NCBI RefSeq assembly: GCF_039541075.1
Contig: NZ_BAABFN010000020.1
Coordinates: forward strand, 71,918-135,917
Source: Compostibacter hankyongensis
Lineage (GTDB): Bacteria > Bacteroidota > Bacteroidia > Chitinophagales > Chitinophagaceae
Direction of reading: 5' to 3'
Length of the DNA: 64,000 nt
Below, in pieces: positions 25,536-33,357 of the stretch (its first letter is position 1; every line of letters starts with the position of its first letter). The notes beneath the pieces are model-generated. The model ran no database searches and was not told where the DNA came from. It was given only the letters and a program-made list of their open reading frames with translations. The position numbers and the translations under genes are program-made.

Positions 25536-26795
25536 TCAGGCTTCCGCTGCGTCTTCGTTGAATTCTTCCTGGAGGATACGCCGTACCTCCCGGATGGTTT
25601 CCTCTTCGAGGTCCGAGCGGCGTACCAGCTCTTCCGCGCTCAGCTCCAGCACGCTGCGGGCGGTATCGCATCCGATGCGTTTGAGCTCGTCGATGATCCA
25701 TTCTTCGATTTCATCGCTGAACTCATCCAGGTCCACATCGTATTCGGTTTCGATCATTTCCTCATCGCGGTAAACATCTATTTCGTAGCCGGTCAGCTCG
25801 CAGGCCAGCTTGATGTTGACGCCCTTTTTACCGATGGCCAGGGACACCTGGTCGGGTTTGAGGTACACCGCGGCATACAGATTCTCGTTGTCCACGTCCA
25901 TATGCGAAATGCGGGCCGGGGTGAGCGAGCGCTGGATCAGCAGCTGTATGTTGTTGGTAAAGTTAATGATGTCAATGTTCTCGTTGCGCAGCTCCCTTAC
26001 AATGCCGTGGATGCGGCTTCCTTTCATGCCGACGCAGGCGCCTACCGGGTCGATGCGGTCGTCGTACGATTCCACGGCCACCTTGGCGCGCTCTCCGGGT
26101 TCGCGTACGATCTTCCGGATCACGATCAGGCCGTCGAATATCTCCGGTACTTCTATTTCGAGCAGCTTGGCCAGGAAGCTCGGATGGGTACGGGACAGGA
26201 TGATCTGCGGGGTATTGTTCCGCATTTCCACTTTTTTAACCACCGCCCGTACGTGCTCTCCTTTTTTGAAATAGTCCGTCGGGATCTGCTCAAATTTAGG
26301 AAGTATCAGCTCATTGCCCTCGTCGTCCAGCAGCAGGATTTCTTTTTTCCATACCTGGTATACTTCTCCGGAGATGATCTCCCCGACGCGATCCCCGTAT
26401 TTTTTCAGCAGGATGTTTTTCTTGAGGTCTCCGATGCGGGCGCTCAGCGTCTGCTTGGCGGCCAGGATGGCGCGGCGGCCGAAATCCTGGATGTTCACCT
26501 CTTCATAGAGCTCTTCGCCAACCTGGTAATCCGGTTCTATTTTTATGGCTTCGGAATAAGGCACCTCGGTATTGGGATTCTCCACGGCTCCGTCGTCTAC
26601 GATCATGCGCCGGCGGATGATCTCAAGGTCGCCCTTTTCCGTATTTACGATCACGTCGAAATTGTCGTCTTCCCCGTACTTTTTCCGCAGAAGCGTCTTG
26701 AAGACGTCTTCCAGTACCTTCATAAGGGTAGGGCGGTCGATGTTTTCCGCCTCCTTGAACTCGGTGAACGACTCGATCAGATTAATGCTTGCCAT
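25536..26795 (-). CDS. nusA: Transcription termination/antitermination factor NusA
   Basis: 419 residues. N-terminal RNAP-binding domain (NLIESFTEFKEAENIDRPTL, about 1-130), S1 domain (GDRVGEIISGEVYQVWKKE onward, about 130-200), KH1 with DPVGACVGMKGSRIHGIVRE, KH2 with SLAIGKKGVNIKLACELTG (about 225-345), then a short helix-hairpin-helix tail (CDTARSVLELSAEELVRRSD). It lacks the two acidic repeats of E. coli NusA, as most bacteria do. It starts 12 bases after rimP. NusA acts on hairpin pausing, so the terminator hairpin in the rimP leader is a plausible autoregulatory target. Confidence 0.96.
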   Translation of the reverse strand: MASINLIESFTEFKEAENIDRPTLMKVLEDVFKTLLRKKYGEDDNFDVIVNTEKGDLEIIRRRMIVDDGAVENPNTEVPYSEAIKIEPDYQVGEELYEEVNIQDFGRRAILAAKQTLSARIGDLKKNILLKKYGDRVGEIISGEVYQVWKKEILLLDDEGNELILPKFEQIPTDYFKKGEHVRAVVKKVEMRNNTPQIILSRTHPSFLAKLLEIEVPEIFDGLIVIRKIVREPGERAKVAVESYDDRIDPVGACVGMKGSRIHGIVRELRNENIDIINFTNNIQLLIQRSLTPARISHMDVDNENLYAAVYLKPDQVSLAIGKKGVNIKLACELTGYEIDVYRDEEMIETEYDVDLDEFSDEIEEWIIDELKRIGCDTARSVLELSAEELVRRSDLEEETIREVRRILQEEFNEDAAEA

Positions 26796-26807
26796 GTTTG
26801 GTATTTT

Positions 26808-27281
26808 TTAAAACACGATACATACTTTGGTATATTTAATAGTGTGAAAAGGTATTTCCCGTTGTTCGATGGTCAGCTGCTTGCCTTTTCCCCGGCTTAC
26901 CTCGAGCACGATGCCCGGTTCCCGCACTTCCAGCAGCTTGCCCCGGAGGGTCTGTCCGTCTGCCAGCAGCACTTCCACCTGTCTGCCGATGTTGTTGCGG
27001 TATTGCCGTTCCAGCTTCAGCGGCGCCTCCAGGCCGGGAGAGGATACTTCCAGCGAAAAATCCCCTTCGGGGAAGAGGTCGGCGGCTTCCAGCCGCTTGT
27101 AAAGACTGCGGTTCAGCGTGGTCAGCTGCTGCAGGGAAATGCCCCCGTCAGCCTCCACGAATACCTTCAGATTATTCGTCGGCTTTATTTTTATATCTAC
27201 CAGAAAATACTCCGGCAGGGAAGCCAGCAGGTCCTCTACCTCCTTGTTGACGGCGGCCAGGATAGCATCTTTATTATCCAT
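26808..27281 (-). CDS. rimP: Ribosome maturation factor RimP
   Basis: 157 residues in the standard rimP-nusA-infB order. Marks are LFPEGDFSLEVSSPGLEAPL (the RimP motif, read across residues 92-111) and the C-terminal SH3-like domain RQVEVLLADGQTLRGKLLEV. It assists 30S maturation. The start codon lies 6 bases behind the T-run of a perfect terminator hairpin. Confidence 0.92.
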   Translation of the reverse strand: MDNKDAILAAVNKEVEDLLASLPEYFLVDIKIKPTNNLKVFVEADGGISLQQLTTLNRSLYKRLEAADLFPEGDFSLEVSSPGLEAPLKLERQYRNNIGRQVEVLLADGQTLRGKLLEVREPGIVLEVSRGKGKQLTIEQREIPFHTIKYTKVCIVF

Positions 27282-27287
27282 ATGTGT

Positions 27288-27319
27288 AAAAAAGAAGGGG
27301 ACACCAGCTTGTCCCCTTC
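27288..27319 (-). terminator. Terminator/attenuator in the rimP-nusA-infB leader
   Basis: On the minus strand GAAGGGGACA, loop AGCTGG, TGTCCCCTTC, TTTTTT: a perfect 10-bp stem with T-run, ending 6 bases before the rimP ATG. No minus-strand gene lies upstream (the neighbour is divergent), so it can only act on the rimP transcript itself. Confidence 0.85.
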
Positions 27320-27339
27320 AAATGAATCAAAATCCATTA

Positions 27340-27347
27340 CAAAGGTA
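27340..27347 (-). promoter_or_regulatory. -7 promoter box (TACCTTTG) of the rimP operon
   Basis: Minus strand TACCTTTG, 20 bases upstream of the leader hairpin; a TTGG lies 16 bases before it. Initiation here would place the whole terminator in the 5' leader. Confidence 0.6.
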
Positions 27348-27502
27348 AGACATTTATTTATTTCCAACACATAAAAACAAATTCCGGATTACGGGAAATT
27401 TTGTTAACTTCCGGTTAAATTACCGGCGTCGAATCGTAGCTGACAGGGTTTATTTCAGGTTTTCCGACACACACGAACCGTTCACCATTAAAACCTATAG
27501 TC

Positions 27503-27751
27503 ATGAACTTAATCTGGACGCTTATCATCGGCGGTATTGCCGGCTGGCTGGCCGGTCAGGTCATGCGCGGCCGCGGCTTCGGCGTAATTGTCGACATCAT
27601 CGTGGGGATCGTCGGAGGCTGGCTGGGCGGCTGGATCTTCGGCAAGCTGGGCATCGGCACGGGCACGAGCCTGGTCGGGGAGCTGATCACTGCGTTTGTC
27701 GGCGCCATCATCCTGCTGTTTATCGTGCGCCTGTTCAAACGGGGGGACTGA
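27503..27751 (+). CDS. GlsB/YeaQ/YmgE family small membrane protein
   Basis: 82 residues, three Gly-rich membrane helices: IWTLIIGGIAGWLAGQVMRG, VIVDIIVGIVGGWLGGWIFG and ELITAFVGAIILLFIVRLF. This is the transglycosylase-associated (GlsB/YeaQ) family, often induced by general stress; biochemical role unknown. Stands alone upstream of a DUF2752 gene. Confidence 0.88.
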   Translation: MNLIWTLIIGGIAGWLAGQVMRGRGFGVIVDIIVGIVGGWLGGWIFGKLGIGTGTSLVGELITAFVGAIILLFIVRLFKRGD

Positions 27752-27775
27752 GCGCGGAAGCCGGGCAGTCCGGCC

Positions 27776-28147
27776 ATGCAAGGGGCGTTGCCGGCATTGT
27801 CTTATCTTTATCCCGTGAAGCTGTTCCGGAAAATCGACCTTGAGCTGCTGGCCTGGACCGCAGGGCTGATCTGCCTGGCTTGCTGCAACCCGGGCCGGGG
27901 TGATTTTACACTCTGTCCCCTGGCTAACCTCGGCTTTACACACTGCCCGGGATGCGGGCTGGGCCATGCCATTGCCTACCTGCTGCACGGACAGTGGCAG
28001 GCTTCCTGGGAAAGCCATCCGCTGGGCGCGCCGGCCCTGCTGCTGATCCTGCATCGCATTGCCGTGCTGACGCCCCGGCAGCTTCACAGATTCCGCGCGT
28101 CTTCCTTTTTAAAACAACCTGATCCATGGACACAAACGCCCTGCTGA
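27776..28147 (+). CDS. DUF2752 membrane protein
   Basis: 123 residues. The DUF2752 signature is FTLCPLANLGFTHCPGCGLG followed by HAIAYLLHGQWQASWESHPL: two cysteines before and in the CPGCG motif and a His/Asn-Pro stretch, between two membrane helices. Function unknown. A GTG at 27815 (VKLFRKIDLELL) is an alternative start. Its 3' end overlaps the next gene by 22 bases. Confidence 0.75.
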   Translation: MQGALPALSYLYPVKLFRKIDLELLAWTAGLICLACCNPGRGDFTLCPLANLGFTHCPGCGLGHAIAYLLHGQWQASWESHPLGAPALLLILHRIAVLTPRQLHRFRASSFLKQPDPWTQTPC

Positions 28148-28488
28148 TGCTTCCGGGCATCGAAAACGAAGAGCTGCTCTTCCTGCAAAACCTCCTGCGG
28201 GAGCTCAGCGACGAACAGCAGCGACACTTTCTGATGCTGTACCAGGGTCGCCGGAAAGACCCCCAGACCATCCTGATCTGCACCCTGCTCGGCTTCTTCG
28301 GCGTGGCCGGCATACAGCGGTTTATCCTGAATCAGGCGGGCATGGGTATACTCTACCTGTTTACTTACGGCATCTGTCTTGTCGGAACGATCATCGATCT
28401 GGTCAACTACCGCAAGATGACCTGGGAGTTCAACCAGCGGGCCGCCGTCGAAGCCGCCGGGATGACCCGCGCGCTGGTGAACCGCTGA
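28126..28488 (+). CDS. TM2 domain membrane protein
   Basis: 120 residues. A helical N-terminus (LLFLQNLLRELSDEQQRHFL) precedes a TM2 domain: TILICTLLGFFGVAGIQRFI and GMGILYLFTYGICLVGTIID, the two helices with the conserved Gly-Arg-Phe and D-L-V ending. It starts inside the DUF2752 gene, and the two families are commonly neighbours in Bacteroidota (general knowledge). Role unknown. Confidence 0.82.
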   Translation: MDTNALLMLPGIENEELLFLQNLLRELSDEQQRHFLMLYQGRRKDPQTILICTLLGFFGVAGIQRFILNQAGMGILYLFTYGICLVGTIIDLVNYRKMTWEFNQRAAVEAAGMTRALVNR

Positions 28489-28641
28489 GAAAGGCGGCGG
28501 TCCGGCATCCGGAATACCGGTGGGTTTCCTCATTCCCGGCGCACCGGGAACTGCCTGGGGACGGGTGAAAAGGGTTGCCGTTGCCCGTTAATAAAAGCCT
28601 AAAAGTCGCGGAAGAAGCCGGGGTTTATAAAAATAAGGGGG

Positions 28642-28649
28642 TATCTTTG
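28642..28649 (+). promoter_or_regulatory. -7 promoter box (TATCTTTG) of the DUF4834 gene
   Basis: TATCTTTG matches TAnnTTTG and ends 8 bases before the ATG, so the transcript would be almost leaderless. Confidence 0.55.
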
Positions 28650-28657
28650 TCTATACC

Positions 28658-28918
28658 ATGAAGCTGCTGGAATTAGCCCTCGAGATACTTTTTTTCTATC
28701 TGTTGTATAAACTGATCTTTGAGTTTATCATCCCCGTTTACCGGTCTACCAAGCGGGTGCGCAATCATATGCAGGAGATGCAGCAGCGGATGGAAGACCA
28801 GCTCCGGCGGCAGCGCCAGCAGGATGCCGCAGCTCAGCAGCCCGCTCCGCCCCAGGTGGACGGCGAATACATCGACTTTGAGGAGGTAAAGGGCGGCGCC
28901 GAAAAACAAGGCGTATAG
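28658..28918 (+). CDS. DUF4834 small membrane-anchored protein
   Basis: 86 residues. One N-terminal membrane helix (LALEILFFYLLYKLIFEFII), then PVYRSTKRVRNHMQEMQQRM, a Gln/Arg-rich coiled region and the conserved ending GEYIDFEEVK. This matches the short Bacteroidota-specific DUF4834 family. Function unknown. It sits directly upstream of a tRNA gene. Confidence 0.7.
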   Translation: MKLLELALEILFFYLLYKLIFEFIIPVYRSTKRVRNHMQEMQQRMEDQLRRQRQQDAAAQQPAPPQVDGEYIDFEEVKGGAEKQGV

Positions 28919-28955
28919 CCGGTAAGAAAATTCGCCGGCATTGGTCCGGAATCCT

Positions 28956-28963
28956 TACATTTG
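28956..28963 (+). promoter_or_regulatory. -7 promoter box (TACATTTG) of the tRNA gene
   Basis: TACATTTG matches TAnnTTTG, 30 bases before the mature tRNA 5' end. Confidence 0.55.
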
Positions 28964-28993
28964 CAATCCTTTTTGAATCCGTGAAGCGGATTC

Positions 28994-29068
<75 letters not shown>

Positions 29069-29079
29069 AGAGTACAGAC

Positions 29080-29113
29080 AAAGGTTTCAGCCGGTTTAGC
29101 TGAAACCTTTTTT
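29080..29113 (+). terminator. Terminator after the tRNA
   Basis: AAAGGTTTCAGC pairs with GCTGAAACCTTTTTT around CGGTTTA; T-run follows. Begins 13 bases behind the tRNA. Confidence 0.9.
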
Positions 29114-29125
29114 AATGCCCGTATT

Positions 29126-30256
29126 ATGATCCGGCTGATTGTCCTTGTTGTCCTTTTTCTGATCTCATTGCTGACCGTTGTAAGACCGCCGGCCTATTTT
29201 CTCTGGATGGCCACCGTAGTGGTAGACGGTTTTCCCTGGGTATTTGCAGGCGTCGCTGCCCTGGTGGTCGCGGCCGGCATCCGGACAGGAAAATACAGAC
29301 TCGCGGGTACGCTTACGGGAATCGTTGCTGTTTTACTGTTTATGTCGCCCGTGCTGCAGGCATGGCGCGTTGCCGTGCAGGTCGACCGCCGGTTTAACGC
29401 AGCCTGGGGACTTCCTGTGAACAGCGGCGGCGACATCCGGCCGCGGCCTTTTGTTTTTCAAAGGATGTTTTCGGGTGTCAGAAAAGTGCCGTATCGCAGC
29501 TTTACTTACCGCCGCTATCCCGGTATTTCCCTGACGCTTGATTTCTATCCGTCGTCATTAAAGGGCGTCCGACCTTGTATAATAGTGGTGCATGGCGGCT
29601 CATGGAGCAGCGGTGACAGCCGTGAGCTGCCGGAGATCAACAGCGTGCTCGCCGGGGCGGGCTATCAGGTGGCGTCGATCAATTACAGGCTGGCGCCCGG
29701 ATACCAAAGTCCGCTACAGGTAAATGATGTGCAGTGTGCTTTTAACTATCTGAAAGCGCATCGGGTGGAGCTTGGCATTGATACTTCCCGGTTCGTTTTG
29801 CTGGGGCGCTCTGCCGGAGGGCAGATTGCCCTGCAGGCGGCTTATACTTTGGCGGAGCCCGGCCTGCGGGGCGTCGTCGGCTTTTATGCCCCTGCCGATA
29901 TGGTCTGGGGCTATTCGGTGCCTGCAAACCCCTGGATCATGGATTCCCGTAAGGTTATGCGTGACTATCTGGGAGGGAGCTACGAACAGTTTCCGCGGCA
30001 CTATGAAAACAGCTCTCCCCTGCTGGCGGCATCCCCCCGGTCGGTGCCTACCTTGCTGATCCATGGGAAGAAGGATGTGCTTGTCGCCTATGAACACAGC
30101 ATACGGCTCAGCAAGAAACTGGCCGGGGATAATGTGAAGTGCTTCCTGCTGACCCTTCCCTGGGCTACCCATGGATTTGACTATAACATCCGCGGTCCGG
30201 GCGGTCAGATCGCTACGTATACCGTTAAACGTTTTTTGCGTCAGGTGACCCGGTAG
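29126..30256 (+). CDS. Alpha/beta hydrolase (esterase) with N-terminal membrane helices
   Basis: 376 residues. Three membrane helices at about 1-75 (LIVLVVLFLISLLTVV, WVFAGVAALVVAAG, GTLTGIVAVLLFMSPVL). The hydrolase part has the oxyanion HGGSWSSGD (about 155-163), NYRLAPGYQSP, the nucleophile elbow GRSAGGQ (about 227-233), the acid in ILIHGKKDVLV-like LLIHGKKDVLVAYEH and the His in ATHGFDY. This is the carboxylesterase/BD-FAE type of fold, here membrane-anchored with the active site probably outside the cytoplasm. Substrate unknown. Confidence 0.82.
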   Translation: MIRLIVLVVLFLISLLTVVRPPAYFLWMATVVVDGFPWVFAGVAALVVAAGIRTGKYRLAGTLTGIVAVLLFMSPVLQAWRVAVQVDRRFNAAWGLPVNSGGDIRPRPFVFQRMFSGVRKVPYRSFTYRRYPGISLTLDFYPSSLKGVRPCIIVVHGGSWSSGDSRELPEINSVLAGAGYQVASINYRLAPGYQSPLQVNDVQCAFNYLKAHRVELGIDTSRFVLLGRSAGGQIALQAAYTLAEPGLRGVVGFYAPADMVWGYSVPANPWIMDSRKVMRDYLGGSYEQFPRHYENSSPLLAASPRSVPTLLIHGKKDVLVAYEHSIRLSKKLAGDNVKCFLLTLPWATHGFDYNIRGPGGQIATYTVKRFLRQVTR

Positions 30257-30274
30257 TATATAAAATATCCGCTT

Positions 30275-30757
30275 TCAATAATCCCAGAACTGGAAATATT
30301 TCTTCTTCCTGTTGTAAGCACTCTTCAGTTCGCAATCCTTTACCCAGTTTAGACTATCCGGAAAGGGGAGACCAAACATGAAAAATGAATTTGGCGTGAC
30401 CAGCAGCACACTTTGGGTGGGATCTTTACTGGAATACAACACTGAGAAATCCCTGTTTAGAAATCTCCATGATTCTCCCGGGTATAGCTCTTCATACTTC
30501 TTCCCTTTATAAATCTTTCCGCTGTCATGGAAAGAATACTCTAAGTACACATGTCCTCGCATGTACCGGTTGCCATACGCTCTGCCTGGAGCGGAAATAC
30601 ATTTGTCGATATGCGCAACCCCATAAACGCCGTTCTGTTTTATCTGATTAAAAAACGATCTGAATTGAAAAAAACGATACCCGAACCATGATGCAAAAAG
30701 AAGTATACCTGTCAGTAGGAAGACTTTATCAATAATAATCCAGTTCGTTTTTCGCAT
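30275..30757 (-). CDS. Hypothetical protein with one N-terminal membrane helix
   Basis: 160 residues, not recognised with confidence. A membrane helix is at about 10-30 (VFLLTGILLFASWFGYRFFQ); the rest is a small soluble domain with VYGVAHIDKC, GHVYLEYSFHDSGKIYKGKK and FSVLYSSKDPTQSVLL, a pattern resembling DUF3592-type proteins. Base composition is more AT-rich than the neighbours, and it sits between the esterase and a decayed acyltransferase, so it may be an acquired or drifting gene. Confidence 0.5.
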   Translation of the reverse strand: MRKTNWIIIDKVFLLTGILLFASWFGYRFFQFRSFFNQIKQNGVYGVAHIDKCISAPGRAYGNRYMRGHVYLEYSFHDSGKIYKGKKYEELYPGESWRFLNRDFSVLYSSKDPTQSVLLVTPNSFFMFGLPFPDSLNWVKDCELKSAYNRKKKYFQFWDY

Positions 30758-30903
30758 AGACTATGTTGATCAAAATCAGGTATTGTGTAATAAAGATATA
30801 TACTATTTCAATGAAGAAGGATATTGAAACGGATTAAGCAACGCCATTTATGCTTAGAACTCTGAGAATCCTTGTTTATCTTACGGCCTGCAATCTTCGA
30901 ACC

Positions 30904-31393
30904 ATGCAAAGAACACACCTTGCCTGGGTAGATGTGCTGCGGATCACCGCCTGCTGCCTGGTCATCTTCTCTCACTCCTGCGATCCTTTCGTAGGGCAGT
31001 TCGATAATAACCATGCCGAATTCCTGACCGGCGCTTTTATCGGAAGCCTGGTGCGTCCCTGCGTGCCGCTGTTCGTGATGATCTCCGGCGTGCTGCTGCT
31101 GCCGGTGAATATGGATATGGGTTCCTTTTACCGCCGCCGGGCCCGGCGGCTGCTGACCCCGTTCATCCCGGGTCCATGTATCGCCCCCGCTGACCAGGGC
31201 CGCTGCGCTCACCTACGGTGTGTATCTTTGTCACTTTGTGTTTGTACAGGTAGGATACGATCTTATCTATCCCAACATTCCGCTGCCGGCGGTTTTCAAG
31301 ATCATCCTGATCGCGGCGTTCACGTTCGCCGTTGCCCTGGGTATCGTCTGGCTGCTGAGCCTGAACCGGGTAACGCGGAAAGTGGTCATGTAA
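30904..31393 (+). pseudogene. Acyltransferase 3 family pseudogene with internal deletion and frameshift
   Basis: The first part encodes a normal acyltransferase-3 start: AWVDVLRITACCLVIFSHSC, PCVPLFVMISGVLLLP and YRRRARRLLTPFI. Near 31170-31180 the frame changes. In the +1 frame the C-terminus of the same family follows: LTRAAALTYGVYLCHFVFVQ, then FKIILIAAFTFAVALGIVWL and LNRVTRKVVM, stop at 31391-31393. About 200 middle residues (most of the membrane helices) are missing. Such enzymes acylate surface polysaccharides. The product cannot be functional. Confidence 0.85.
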
Positions 31394-31497
31394 GTAAAAA
31401 CGAGGGTACATAAAGAGCGCAATAGAATATGATTTTTTGTCCTACATAATATGAGAAAAAGTACGATCTTTGATTTTTCTTATAAACCGTATTTTAC

Positions 31498-32196
31498 ATG
31501 CCGAGCACCGAATTGAGCAAAGACATCCAACGGGTGGAAACGAGCTCTATGGCTGATGTAGTGGAAACCAAGCTCAGAGAATATCTTAAGAAAAAAGCCC
31601 TCAAACCGGGCAGTCCGCTCCCCAAGGAACTGGAGCTGGCCGAAGCGCTGGGAGTGAGCAGAAATGTCGTCCGTGAAGCGCTGAGCCGTTTGCGGATGCT
31701 GGGCATGATCGAAACGCGCAAGAAGCGCGGCATGATCCTGGCCGAGCCCGATGTGTTGAAAGCCTTTGAACGGGTGCTCGATCCTTTGATCCTGGATAAG
31801 CAGACCTTGCAGGATCTTTTTGAGCTCCGGCTGGTGCTGGAGATGGGACTGGCAGATATTCTGTATCGCCGTATGACGGAAGAAGATCTGAAAGAACTGG
31901 AAAGCATTGTGGATAAAGAGACGGGCAAGGTACGAACGCCCTTTAAGGTAAAAAATGAGATCGCTTTTCACGGTAAGCTTTATCAGATGACCGGAAATAC
32001 TACCTTTCTTCGTTTCCAGAGCATGCTCCTGCCCATCTTCGAATATGTGGTCGACCTGCGGAAAAAAGATGGTATTTTATCCGGGAAGGTAACCCACCGC
32101 GATCTGCTGGAGATACTGAAAACCGGAACGCCCGAGGATTTCCGGCAAGGGATGAAGGAACACCTGAAACCGCATTTTGAACGGCTGAACCGATAG
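31498..32196 (+). CDS. FadR/GntR-family transcriptional regulator
   Basis: 232 residues. Winged helix at about 15-85 (SPLPKELELAEALGVSRNVV then REALSRLRMLGMIETRKKRG) followed by an all-helical FCD ligand domain with LFELRLVLEMGLADILYRRM, NEIAFHGKLYQMTGN and THRDLLEIL, including the Asp/His positions that hold a metal in FCD proteins. It heads the sialoglycan locus and ends 30 bases before the aldolase gene, so it probably controls it; the effector is likely a sugar acid (inference). Confidence 0.9.
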   Translation: MPSTELSKDIQRVETSSMADVVETKLREYLKKKALKPGSPLPKELELAEALGVSRNVVREALSRLRMLGMIETRKKRGMILAEPDVLKAFERVLDPLILDKQTLQDLFELRLVLEMGLADILYRRMTEEDLKELESIVDKETGKVRTPFKVKNEIAFHGKLYQMTGNTTFLRFQSMLLPIFEYVVDLRKKDGILSGKVTHRDLLEILKTGTPEDFRQGMKEHLKPHFERLNR

Positions 32197-32226
32197 GGCG
32201 CCGTATTTACGTTAAAGCCATACCGG

Positions 32227-33162
32227 ATGAACCCTTTAAAAGCCGGTGATATCCGGGGGAACTGGGCTACCTTGCTCGTTCCTGTGAACGAAGACGAATC
32301 CATTGATTTTTCCAGACTGGCCGATGAGATAGATCTCATCCTGTCCATGCGTGTAGACGGAATCTATTCCAACGGCACCGCGGGGGAGTTCTATAACCAG
32401 ACCGAAGATGAATTTGACCGGATCAGCCTCCTGCTGGCGGAGAAATGCGGGGCTGCCGGCATACCTTTTCAGATCGGGTGCAGCCATATGAGTCCCGTGC
32501 TTTCCCTCGAAAGGATAAAAAGGACGGTGGGCCTGAAACCCGGCGCCATCCAGGTGGCGCTTCCCGACTGGTATCCGCCGGCATCCGACGAGATCATCCG
32601 TTTCCTGGAGGTGACCGGCGCAGCCGCGGCCCCCGTAGGCCTGGTGCTGTATAATCCGCCCCATGCCAAAAAACGGCTTACCCCGCTTGATTTTGCTGTC
32701 ATTTCCGCGGCCGGCGTACCCGTGGTGGGCTGTAAGGTAGCGGGGGGAGATGCAGAGTGGTTCGCCGCGATGAAGCGGGCCGTCCCGGACCTGTCCCTTT
32801 TTGTTCCGGGACATACCCTGGCTACCGGCCTGCGTCTCGGCGCGCATGGCGCCTACTCCAACGTGGCCTGCCTGCACCCCGGCGCCGCCCAGCGCTGGTA
32901 CCGGACCATGCTGACCGATCCGGCCTCCGCATCGGAGCTGGAGAGCAGGATACGGCAGTTCTTCCGGGATCATATCACGCCTTATATTACCGAGCGGCAT
33001 TATTCCAACCAGGCGGTGGACAAGCTGCTTGCCGCCATCGGCGGGTGGTCGGAAGTGGAAACCCGGCTCCGGTGGCCCTATCGCTCCGTTGATCCCGGCG
33101 ACGTCCTCCCGCTGCGCAAGACCTGCCGGGAGATCCTTCCCGAATTCTTTCCGCAGCCGTAA
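32227..33162 (+). CDS. DHDPS / N-acetylneuraminate lyase family aldolase
   Basis: 311 residues, TIM-barrel class I aldolase. The Schiff-base lysine is in VPVVGCKVAGGD, the proton-relay tyrosine in LVLYNPPHAKK, and the carboxylate-binding loop is IYSNGTAGEFYNQ (the GTTGE equivalent). Members cleave or form C-C bonds with pyruvate; the family includes sialic acid lyase and dihydrodipicolinate synthase. Because it lies between a FadR regulator and two sialidases, sialic acid cleavage is the favoured role, but the GTAGE loop differs from standard NanA and another keto-acid sugar substrate is possible. No nanE or nanK homologue is in the window. Confidence 0.8.
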   Translation: MNPLKAGDIRGNWATLLVPVNEDESIDFSRLADEIDLILSMRVDGIYSNGTAGEFYNQTEDEFDRISLLLAEKCGAAGIPFQIGCSHMSPVLSLERIKRTVGLKPGAIQVALPDWYPPASDEIIRFLEVTGAAAAPVGLVLYNPPHAKKRLTPLDFAVISAAGVPVVGCKVAGGDAEWFAAMKRAVPDLSLFVPGHTLATGLRLGAHGAYSNVACLHPGAAQRWYRTMLTDPASASELESRIRQFFRDHITPYITERHYSNQAVDKLLAAIGGWSEVETRLRWPYRSVDPGDVLPLRKTCREILPEFFPQP

Positions 33163-33297
33163 AGCGCGGCAAGGAAATCATTTCCCGACTCCCTCCCGGA
33201 CAAAGCAGTCGATAAGAAAATATCTTTCCTGATGTCCCCTCCGCGTAGGGTATTCGATGGCATGGAATTTTTCCGGTAAAAAATTTTTTGAAAAATA

Positions 33298-33329
33298 TTT
33301 GGAAATAAAGATACGACCGGTTACATTTG
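33298..33329 (+). promoter_or_regulatory. Promoter of the sialidase operon
   Basis: TTTG (33298-33301), 20 bases, TACATTTG (33322-33329), 28 bases before the start of the first sialidase-like gene. An imperfect palindrome ATGT...ACAT (33335-33353) follows and could be an operator. Confidence 0.7.
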
Positions 33330-33357
33330 TTGTTATGTAGAACATATATACATTTAT

